Shown: positions 1 through 6,427 of the stretch, one piece after another
How positions within the stretch are numbered: position 1 is the first letter of the stretch
Layout: each line of letters opens with the position of its first letter
The notes under the pieces: model-generated
The model's database searches: none
The model's input: the letters and a program-made list of their open reading frames with translations, nothing else
What the model was told of the DNA's origin: nothing
Position numbers and translations under genes: made by a program
Assembly (NCBI GenBank): GCA_023251335.1
Contig: JAHEZA010000086.1
Coordinates: forward strand, 1-7,997
DNA: 7,997 nucleotides
Direction: 5' to 3'
DNA from: Chitinophagaceae bacterium
GTDB lineage: Bacteria; Bacteroidota; Bacteroidia; Chitinophagales; Chitinophagaceae

Positions 1-1427
1 CACTTACAGGAAAAATCTATCATACTTTTTTTGACAATTTCTTTTTCAATGAATTGCACCTGAAGACGGATCCGATCGGTAACAAACCTGCGAAATTTGT
101 GTTGCTAAATACTACTGCTCATGATAATACCGATTTCTATGGAAATGTAGTTGGTCAGGCAGAATTATCCATCAATGGCTTCATAACTGACCTGCGCATG
201 AATATTTCGGCAGAAGCCACAGACAGCAGTCATATCTATCTGCCTACAAACGCCACTGCCGAAACAGGATCATCGGATTATATTGAGTTCATTAAATTTG
301 GCCGGGAAATGAAAACCGATCTGCAGGTACGGGAGAATACGAACATTAAAGTGGATATGGACCTGACCGCAAATCCATTGGTTAAAATAGACGTAATCCT
401 TGATGAAACAACAGGAGATGTTATAAAAGCACAGGGAAGTGGAAAATTAAATATTTCCGCAGGCACTTCTGATCCATTAATAATCCGTGGCCGGTACGAC
501 ATAGAACAAGGCGCATATACATTTAATTTTCAAACTTTTTTCAGGACGCCTTTTACTTTGCAAAAAGGATATATTGAATGGTCGGGTGATCCGTATTTAG
601 CCAACCTGAATATTGACGCCATTTACAGGGCTGAAAATGTAGATCTGAGCGCCATTCCAACTTCAACAGGCTACACCAACACAAAAGGAGATGTAGATAT
701 TATTTTTAAATTAAGAGGAACGTTGAAAGATCCGACACCGCAATTTGAATTTCAATTTCCTTTTGACAATCCTTTAAAATCCGATCCTATTGCGACTCAA
801 TACCTGAATACGAGGTACCAGGGCGATCCAAATGAATTGAATAATACGGTGACTTCTTTATTAATGTTTAATACTTTTCTTACAGGCGATGAAAGTCTTT
901 TGAGTGGAAGTAATACGGGTAATTTTGTAACCAGAACGGTAGGGCAATTATTATCTGCAACTTTAACGTCTTCGCTAAACAACTGGTTACAAAAATTATT
1001 TAATACAAATTCCGTTAATCTTTACACGAACATTAATACTTCCGAATTTAATTTTCAGAAAGGAGTCGATCAAAGGCAGCTTCAAAATGTGGGGAATTTT
1101 GGTGTGAAGACTGCTTTTTTGAACAACAAATTGTTGGTGAATATAGGTGGAAACCTTGACTACCGCCTTGGCCCCCAGGTGACGACATCTAATTCAAGTT
1201 TCTTATTTACGCCTGACGTTTCGTTTGAATACCTGATATCGCCGGATGGACGATTAAGGGTTATCGGTTTCAACAGAAGTGAAACAGACATCGGAGATCT
1301 TGTAGGCCTCACCAGGAGCAATCGTACCGGCGTACAACTCTCGTACAGGAAAAACTTTGATTCGTTTACTGAATTCTTCACGAGCCAGAAAAAAGAGAAG
1401 AAAAAAGATTCAAAAGATGGTAAATAG
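1..1427 (+). CDS. tamB: TamB-type translocation/assembly module protein, C-terminal part (5' truncated by window edge)
   Basis: The frame is open from base 3 without a start codon, so this is the 3' part (474 residues visible) of a longer gene; Bacteroidota TamB proteins are usually well over 1000 residues. TamB is an inner-membrane-anchored, periplasm-spanning protein of the AsmA/TamB superfamily. It works with an Omp85 partner in envelope biogenesis and is thought to help assemble outer-membrane proteins and/or move phospholipids. Seen here is the C-terminal TamB (DUF490) domain: long alternating beta-strand sequence, a segment reading GRYDIEQGAYTF near fragment residue 165, and the family's closing pattern of SFEYLISPDGRLRVIGFNRS followed by a GVQLSYRKNF strand. 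The last 13 residues are a Lys-rich tail (KKEKKKDSKDGK). It converges with the large gene downstream. The family call is from recognition of these patterns, not from a search; the gene symbol is by homology. Confidence 0.86.
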   Translation, partial: LTGKIYHTFFDNFFFNELHLKTDPIGNKPAKFVLLNTTAHDNTDFYGNVVGQAELSINGFITDLRMNISAEATDSSHIYLPTNATAETGSSDYIEFIKFGREMKTDLQVRENTNIKVDMDLTANPLVKIDVILDETTGDVIKAQGSGKLNISAGTSDPLIIRGRYDIEQGAYTFNFQTFFRTPFTLQKGYIEWSGDPYLANLNIDAIYRAENVDLSAIPTSTGYTNTKGDVDIIFKLRGTLKDPTPQFEFQFPFDNPLKSDPIATQYLNTRYQGDPNELNNTVTSLLMFNTFLTGDESLLSGSNTGNFVTRTVGQLLSATLTSSLNNWLQKLFNTNSVNLYTNINTSEFNFQKGVDQRQLQNVGNFGVKTAFLNNKLLVNIGGNLDYRLGPQVTTSNSSFLFTPDVSFEYLISPDGRLRVIGFNRSETDIGDLVGLTRSNRTGVQLSYRKNFDSFTEFFTSQKKEKKKDSKDGK

Positions 1428-1442
1428 GAAATCATCCTATTT
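1422..1442. terminator. Candidate bidirectional terminator hairpin between convergent genes
   Basis: AAATAGGA (1422-1429) and TCCTATTT (1435-1442) form a perfect 8-bp inverted repeat with a 5-base loop. It overlaps the tamB stop codon (1425-1427) in the 38-base gap between two convergent stops. On the plus strand the stem ends in TTT and T-rich sequence follows (TTGTTCCTTT). On the minus strand the following tract is weaker. Only two of eight pairs are G-C, so the stem is weak and the call rests largely on position. Confidence 0.35.
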
Positions 1443-1465
1443 GTTCCTTTACTGTTTTCTCAAAT

Positions 1466-4400
1466 TTAAAATATAGCCCTTAGTGAAACACTCCCGGTAT
1501 TAACCACCTTGTTATTGCCCGGTTTTCTTCCGTCATATTGAAGATTAAGTTCAATGTTTCCAGCAAGTCTTTTGGTAAGAGCCAGGTTCCATAAATAATT
1601 TTTACCGGCCGCTAACCCGTTTAATAAAATATAACCAACTGTACTGTTGGCATCCCCGTTAAATTTTATATTATTAAGAGAAAAACTTCCATTGATCGTA
1701 CCATTAGAAAGCACATTGTATTTTGCCTCAACGGCCAGTTGGTTACTAACTGCTTTTTCTGACACGCCTACGTTATTTTTCCTGGTGTCATACGTATAAA
1801 TTAAACTTAAACGAAAATCAGTTTTATTAATGTAACTAATAGAAGGCTCAGCCGTCACGACATTAATGCGATAATTACGATTGGAAAAGGTAGGGTTAAC
1901 CAATTCATTTTGGTCATACTTGTTAGTAAATGATGTTGCAATGGAACGGCTCAGATTCCACCTGGCTTTTAATGCAAGATCCCTGAAAGAACTTGTTTCA
2001 AATCCATAGTTCAATAACGATTTGGAATTATTTAAGCGGTGGGTAACGTCCAGGCCCCAAACACTGCTGGTTCGGTTAAAATAAATTGTATTGGTTAAAA
2101 ATGAATTCAGGGATATCAAAGCAGTATCCACTAATTTTTTGCTGATTGGATTAAATTCAAATCCTCCGTTTGAAACTTCTTTTTTATTGGTTTGCAACAA
2201 AGATGCGGTACTGAACCTGCGGATGAATTTCAGAAAATGCCGGGTTGTATTTGCGGGAATGATCAAGTTCGGATTCAGCGTGATATTATAAGTGAACGTT
2301 ACGTAATTGGCTTTTATATAATCGTTGGTCGGCGTAAAAACCCTGATCCAGTTTTTTTGATCATCATAGACGGCCACTTCAAATTCGTTCAACTGGGGTA
2401 TGCCATCCGTATTATAATCATTCCAGGTATAAAAGCCCTGACCGGTGGGCACTTTGACGTAAGTGTATTCCAGTTTTTGTTCCTGTCCGGCGCCTATTTC
2501 ATATAATACACTTCCATTCAAAAAACCTTTCCATTCATTCACGGAATATTCCAATCTTCCCAATAAACTTTTATCGCTTTGTTCATTAGTAACACCTTTA
2601 TTAATTACATCCAGTTCTCTATAAGTTGCTTGCATTCGTAGTTGTTCATGTTCATTCTTCATCAGGTCGGTTGATACGCTAAGATTTTTACTTTTATCCT
2701 GGGTGATTAAATCTTTTGAATACGGGATTTTATTTTGTCTTTCAGAATAAGTAATTCCCCAATTGTTTACTTTTTTATCTGATGAATTTACATACACCTG
2801 CCATGTATTGAAGGCAAAACTTATTGGAAGCAACGTGTCCGATAATGTCTCCCTCTGCTGATTATTTTCTGATGAATACGTGCCGCCGATTTTAATATTT
2901 CCCAATTGAGTAAATCTTTTGGAAACGTCTATTGACGGCCTGATGTAGGAGCCTTGTTGAATTGCCGTATTAACATTAGTAATGTAAAATTTGTTATCAA
3001 AATGCCAGCCCTTTATATTCATAATATTATCAATAGAGTTCCTCACTCCTTTATAATTATCGCTTCGGTCATAATTTGTAAACTGATATTTTAAAAAATT
3101 GTTTTTAGCATCCCCAACAAGAAAAGAAGCATTGATCAGATTTTCCGTAGCTGCAGGCGCATCATAGGAAATACTCCAGTCACGGTTAAACTCCACATTA
3201 CGCAGCGTTTCCACGGGCTTAAAGCGATCCTGGACATATTCATAGCCTAAATCAGTTTGTAAAAACCAACCTGCGCTTTTATTTTTAAAAATATCTTGCT
3301 TTATTCCATAATTTAATTTGGTCGCCACTCCCCTGTCCTCGCTTTTATCGTTTCCCGAAAATGTATTTACGTCGTAATTGCTCATGGCCACCTGTGCGTT
3401 TACAAATGATTTTGAATTGATATTATATTGGGAAGCTACCGTAATTACATTGTGTTTTTTTGGGGTGATCAATAAAATTAGCGGTACCCAATCTCCTTGT
3501 TTTTGGCCGTTTACGGGCTGTACCCATTTAAAAACGCGTCCGTTTGCATTTCCTTCATCGAGGACGGTGTAATTTCCATTACCAATTCCCACATTAGTAA
3601 ATGATAGATCGTATAATGTATCTCCCTTATTAACGGAATACACATAGATTGAATCATGCACACCATTATAAGTTGTATCTGTTTTTCGGTATAATATTTT
3701 GTTTACCGAAAAAGTGTCAGGCGTTGCGTTAGGATAATAAGCACTATCAATATTATTCCCGATTCCTGACAAATATTGCTTTTGTTCCGTAGTCAGAGAC
3801 TGGTTAATTGATGAATTTTTAGCGTCTGCGTTAGAATAGGCGCCAATGCTTACGCTTAATTTTTTGTTTAAAATAAAGTTGTCATGCCCATAAATCATAG
3901 AGTTGATATAATTCTGATTAGAATATTCAAACTCTACCTGTATGCGGCTGTCTTTAGTAATTAAGCGTCTAACCGTAAACGTTAGCTCAGCAGTATTATA
4001 ATCAATTACATAGTCTTTATCTTCCCCCCTTGTCAATAATTCGCCATCAATATAAACCTTTTCTGTTCCGGCCAGCACGGCAAAATATAGTTCGTTATTG
4101 GCGCCATAAAGCTTGTAAGGGCCCTGGTTTCCCTCTATTGCGGTTATGATATCTTTCATATAGCTTCCCCTCGTAAGCGCTCCGCTCACCAACAGTGAAT
4201 TACGCATATTTTTATTGATCTGGTTATCCGTTTGAAAAGATGCGCCCTGCAATCGTTTTGAAAAATTGAGAAAATAATTATCGTTTTGCCTGATGTCTAT
4301 GTCGCCGAAATTAGCCTGCCATCCATTCTTTTTTATTTGCATGTAAATCCGGTCAAAGTCCCTGATGTTCTGTGTATTTCCCTGGGGCTGAATAGGAATA

Positions 4401-4942
4401 TTATTATCACTGATGGCTGCGGTGAGTTCCAGGCTATCGCCGATGAATCCATTCAACTGAAGATTCAATGCTGAATTAACGACCGCATCCTGGTTGCTGC
4501 CCACCGTGATGCCTCGTCCAAAGCTTCCATTGTAATTTATATTTCCGAAATCAATAATTTTCTCTTGAGATTCGTTGCTTTTTAAAACAAAAGGTTTCTC
4601 AGCAGAAAAATTATAGCGTATGCTGTCATAGTTGAAATGCCGTGTTACAGCATTAAGCTTGTAAGGAAAAACACGGTAAGAGATGAACACGCTATCCGGT
4701 AAATTGTTTGATTTCCAGGAAATAATCGCGTTCACATAATCCAACGAATAAGCATTTTCAGGAATGCCGGTGATCGTAAATGTGTTAGGAATGATACTGT
4801 TACTGTCAAGTGCGAGAGGGCTTATGTTTGTCGCAATTTTTTTGGTCCGGAGATTAGAAAGCGAATCCGGTTTCTGCTGTGAAAAACCGTCAATAGAACA
4901 CAGCACGCACAGAATCAGGATGTATAATTGCTCCGGTTTCAA
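1466..4942 (-). CDS. Large Bacteroidota outer-membrane/surface protein of unknown function, with SprA-like motifs
   Basis: This encodes 1158 residues. The start is TTG at 4942: an in-frame stop lies at 4964-4966 and there is no in-frame ATG in the N-terminal region. The TTG start gives Lys2 followed by a hydrophobic run (LYILILCVLCS) and a likely signal-peptidase site after GFS (residue 21), so the protein should be exported. Residues 165-235 contain GDSLELTAAISDNNIPIQPQ and then NFGDIDIRQNDNYFLNFSK. Residues 293-322 contain TEKVYIDGELLTRGEDKDY and IDYNTAELTF. Similar passages occur in SprA-type and other large Bacteroidota outer-membrane proteins. Residues 842-853 (DYNTDGIPQLNE) resemble an EF-hand calcium loop. 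The rest is beta-strand-rich with many aromatic/Asn residues, and the chain ends in Phe (SLRAIF), as beta-barrel proteins do. I recognise the family type as a conserved hypothetical protein. Outer-membrane barrel is inference; the function is unknown. It is probably monocistronic. Confidence 0.88.
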   Translation of the reverse strand: MKPEQLYILILCVLCSIDGFSQQKPDSLSNLRTKKIATNISPLALDSNSIIPNTFTITGIPENAYSLDYVNAIISWKSNNLPDSVFISYRVFPYKLNAVTRHFNYDSIRYNFSAEKPFVLKSNESQEKIIDFGNINYNGSFGRGITVGSNQDAVVNSALNLQLNGFIGDSLELTAAISDNNIPIQPQGNTQNIRDFDRIYMQIKKNGWQANFGDIDIRQNDNYFLNFSKRLQGASFQTDNQINKNMRNSLLVSGALTRGSYMKDIITAIEGNQGPYKLYGANNELYFAVLAGTEKVYIDGELLTRGEDKDYVIDYNTAELTFTVRRLITKDSRIQVEFEYSNQNYINSMIYGHDNFILNKKLSVSIGAYSNADAKNSSINQSLTTEQKQYLSGIGNNIDSAYYPNATPDTFSVNKILYRKTDTTYNGVHDSIYVYSVNKGDTLYDLSFTNVGIGNGNYTVLDEGNANGRVFKWVQPVNGQKQGDWVPLILLITPKKHNVITVASQYNINSKSFVNAQVAMSNYDVNTFSGNDKSEDRGVATKLNYGIKQDIFKNKSAGWFLQTDLGYEYVQDRFKPVETLRNVEFNRDWSISYDAPAATENLINASFLVGDAKNNFLKYQFTNYDRSDNYKGVRNSIDNIMNIKGWHFDNKFYITNVNTAIQQGSYIRPSIDVSKRFTQLGNIKIGGTYSSENNQQRETLSDTLLPISFAFNTWQVYVNSSDKKVNNWGITYSERQNKIPYSKDLITQDKSKNLSVSTDLMKNEHEQLRMQATYRELDVINKGVTNEQSDKSLLGRLEYSVNEWKGFLNGSVLYEIGAGQEQKLEYTYVKVPTGQGFYTWNDYNTDGIPQLNEFEVAVYDDQKNWIRVFTPTNDYIKANYVTFTYNITLNPNLIIPANTTRHFLKFIRRFSTASLLQTNKKEVSNGGFEFNPISKKLVDTALISLNSFLTNTIYFNRTSSVWGLDVTHRLNNSKSLLNYGFETSSFRDLALKARWNLSRSIATSFTNKYDQNELVNPTFSNRNYRINVVTAEPSISYINKTDFRLSLIYTYDTRKNNVGVSEKAVSNQLAVEAKYNVLSNGTINGSFSLNNIKFNGDANSTVGYILLNGLAAGKNYLWNLALTKRLAGNIELNLQYDGRKPGNNKVVNTGSVSLRAIF

Positions 4943-4963
4943 GCAGTAGGATTTTTGAAAACA

Positions 4964-5004
4964 TTAAAGATATGTTTTTATGGTTTAATGAACATATCAT
5001 TTAA
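4964..5004. promoter_or_regulatory. Interrupted inverted repeat upstream of the large outer-membrane protein gene
   Basis: TTAAAGATATGTT (4964-4976) is complementary to AACATATCATTTAA (4991-5004) over 13 pairs with a single bulged A at 4999; the loop is 14 bases. The near edge is 21 bases upstream of the TTG start at 4942. It could be an operator for a dimeric regulator or a 5'-leader hairpin. It is nearly all A/T, so chance is possible. No match to the Bacteroidota promoter pattern TAnnTTTG was found on the minus strand in the 211-base gap (4943-5153). No convincing terminator for sdhB was found in that gap either. Confidence 0.4.
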
Positions 5005-5153
5005 ATACTAACGATACCTGGCCTACTATTCTTATACTTTGGGAAAAGGCTGTTACTTTAGAAATCTGAGTGAGACGAAAAAATAAATTCCAAAACACAG
5101 TAAAGCAACAAATAAACCGGATTTTCAATTAATTAATTAGCCAAATAAAAATT

Positions 5154-5924
5154 CTATTTCACCGTCTCAGAGGTGAGTCCCGCGCGCAAAAGTTCCTTGT
5201 TTAGCCTGGCAATATTTCGTACCGAAATTCCTTTGGGGCATTCTGCTTCGCAATTATGAATATTTCCGCAATTGCCAAACCCTTCCTTATCCATTTGCTG
5301 CACCATGTTTTCAACCCTTGTTTTTCTTTCAGGATTTCCCTGCGGCAATAGTGCTAACTGGGATACTTTTGCACTTACAAATAACATAGCAGAACCATTA
5401 GGACAAGCAGCAACGCAAGCGCCGCAACCAATACAAGCAGCCGCATCAAAAGCTTCTTCCGAGATAAATCTATCCACCGGAATGGCATTCGCATCCACTG
5501 CGTTCCCTGTATTGGTAGAAATGAAACCACCTGCTTCTATAATTCTGTCGAAAGCAGACCGGTCAACCATTAAATCTTTTATTACGGGAAAAGAATCAGC
5601 TCGCCATGGTTCTACCACAATGGTATCACCGTCCTTATAAGCACGCATGTGTAATTGACATACGGTGTTTTTTTGCCATGGCCCGTGCGCACGACCATCT
5701 ACATACATGCTGCATGCGCCGCAAATACCTTCGCGGCAGTCATGATCAAAAGTAATCGGGTCTTTGCCTTCATTAACCAATCTTTCATTTAGCACATCAA
5801 ACATTTCCAGAAATGACATTTCTGATGAAATATCTTTTACATGAAAAGTTTCAAAATGGCCCTTAGATTCTGCATTTTTCTGACGCCAAACTTTGAGAGT
5901 GAGATTCATATTGTAATGTTCCAT
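5154..5924 (-). CDS. sdhB: Succinate dehydrogenase/fumarate reductase iron-sulfur subunit SdhB
   Basis: This is the 256-residue iron-sulfur subunit of respiratory complex II. It passes electrons from the SdhA flavin to quinone at the cytoplasmic face of the membrane. All cluster ligands are visible. The N-terminal ferredoxin domain has Cys63, Cys68, Cys71 and Cys89 for [2Fe-2S] ([10 protein letters not shown]). The C-terminal domain has [12 protein letters not shown] (Cys164, 167, 170, 174) and [14 protein letters not shown] (Cys219, 225, 229). By homology to characterised SdhB, Cys164/167/170/229 bind [4Fe-4S] and Cys174/219/225 bind [3Fe-4S]. Length is normal for the family. The first ATG (5924) gives MEHYN before a second ATG at 5909 that begins [10 protein letters not shown]; either could be used, and the second is close to where many relatives start. 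It follows the four-helix-bundle gene by 60 bases and is probably transcribed by read-through from sdhA. Confidence 0.97.
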   Translation of the reverse strand: MEHYNMNLTLKVWRQKNAESKGHFETFHVKDISSEMSFLEMFDVLNERLVNEGKDPITFDHDCREGICGACSMYVDGRAHGPWQKNTVCQLHMRAYKDGDTIVVEPWRADSFPVIKDLMVDRSAFDRIIEAGGFISTNTGNAVDANAIPVDRFISEEAFDAAACIGCGACVAACPNGSAMLFVSAKVSQLALLPQGNPERKTRVENMVQQMDKEGFGNCGNIHNCEAECPKGISVRNIARLNKELLRAGLTSETVK

Positions 5925-5927
5925 GTC

Positions 5928-5976
5928 GTTGTATAGTTATAGGGGTTGTATTGTTGTATTGTTATATTGTTGCGTG
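5928..5976. repeat. Degenerate octamer tandem repeat in the sdhB leader
   Basis: On the plus strand, GTTGTATT occurs at 5945-5952 and again at 5953-5960, followed by GTTATATT (5961-5968) and the decayed unit GTTGCGTG (5969-5976). Two more related units, GTTGTATA (5928-5935) and GTTATAGG (5936-5943), lie nearer sdhB, offset by one base. In the mRNA sense the units read AATACAAC, giving an A/C-rich unstructured leader that ends 3 bases before the first sdhB ATG. It may be a slippage-prone microsatellite or a remnant of the neighbouring insertion. A role in sdhB translation is conceivable but unproven. Confidence 0.6.
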
Positions 5977-6406
5977 ACGGCAATTTAAATTTTCAACTTT
6001 TCATTTGTATATCTAATTAGGTGGTTAAGCGATAAAGGCAACTTCTCTAATTCTGTAAAAATATGATCGTATTCCTCCGGAGCAAGTAATTCTCTAACTT
6101 TTGATTTTTGAGTCCAATCGTAACTTTCTTTTAGAGACCCTCTGCTATAGCGGTAAAAGTTTACTTTATCTTTTTTAAAATGCCTCCCGAATCCTTCTGC
6201 AATATTTGCAGAAATAGAATCTACCGCGTTAACGTATTGAGAACCCACAGTTTTTTTAGCAAACCATTCCCAATTAATAACTACGTCCCAAACATAATTG
6301 CTCAAGTGAAAAGCAATTTTATAACATTCAATATCATTGAGCTTCAAATATCTTTTGTCTGACTGTGCTTCCATCATTTGAAAGTTTCTAATAACAATAA
6401 AACAAT
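5950..6406. mobile_element. Putative small insertion cassette: four-helix-bundle gene bracketed by imperfect inverted repeats
   Basis: ATTGTTGTATTGTTAT (5950-5965) and ATAACAATAAAACAAT (6391-6406) are inverted repeats matching at 15 of 16 positions. They enclose 425 bases that hold just the four-helix-bundle gene. The unit lies exactly in the gap between sdhA and sdhB, which are normally adjacent. Members of this protein family were first known from intervening sequences in 23S rRNA genes, which also have complementary ends that base-pair. No transposase or clear target duplication is visible, and one arm lies inside the octamer array, so the boundaries and the mobility are inference. Confidence 0.4.
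5985..6377 (-). CDS. Four-helix-bundle protein of the 23S rRNA intervening-sequence (IVS/S23) family
   Basis: This encodes 130 residues from the ATG at 6377; a second ATG follows at once (6374). A further 12 codons upstream to a TTG at 6413 lie in low-complexity sequence and are unlikely to be coding. The family hallmark SISANIAEGFGR is at residues 54-65, followed by KKDKVNFYRYSRGSLKES (68-85). Both are typical of this helical, basic protein family (IVS-encoded proteins, related in fold to the Avd accessory protein of diversity-generating retroelements). The N-terminal helix begins around LNDIECYKIAFHLSNYVWD. Length is normal. No signal peptide or membrane segment is seen, so it is cytoplasmic. 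Its molecular role is not established; nucleic-acid binding is often suggested. It sits 50 bases after sdhA and 60 before sdhB in the same direction, an unexpected position for a gene with no known link to complex II. No reverse transcriptase or rRNA is nearby in the window. Confidence 0.9.
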   Translation of the reverse strand: MMEAQSDKRYLKLNDIECYKIAFHLSNYVWDVVINWEWFAKKTVGSQYVNAVDSISANIAEGFGRHFKKDKVNFYRYSRGSLKESYDWTQKSKVRELLAPEEYDHIFTELEKLPLSLNHLIRYTNEKLKI

Positions 6407-6427
6407 TTATCAATGCAACAATTTTTC

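Noticed and set aside
5033..5041. TATACTTTG resembling the Bacteroidota -7 element on the plus strand
   Set aside because: The spacing is one base too long for TAnnTTTG and no plus-strand gene follows it.
5072..5168. GAGACG (5072-5077) and CGTCTC (5163-5168) inverted pair around the sdhB stop
   Set aside because: Six bases at about 85 bases apart is within chance expectation and one arm lies in coding sequence.
5272..5640. 122-codon open frame on the plus strand
   Set aside because: It is antisense to sdhB, including the cysteine-rich cluster region, and has no independent support.
5982..5991. AATTTAAATT palindrome at the end of the four-helix-bundle gene
   Set aside because: It is a purely A/T ten-base palindrome with no loop or T-tract, so it is not a credible terminator.
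5950..6406. Diversity-generating retroelement, suggested by the Avd-like fold of the four-helix-bundle protein
   Set aside because: No reverse transcriptase, template/variable repeat pair or target protein is visible, and the SANIAEGFGR type belongs to the IVS family rather than to typical Avd.
6378..6413. N-terminal extension of the four-helix-bundle protein from a TTG at 6413
   Set aside because: The extra 12 codons come from the low-complexity inverted-repeat arm, and two ATG codons follow at the position where family members normally begin.
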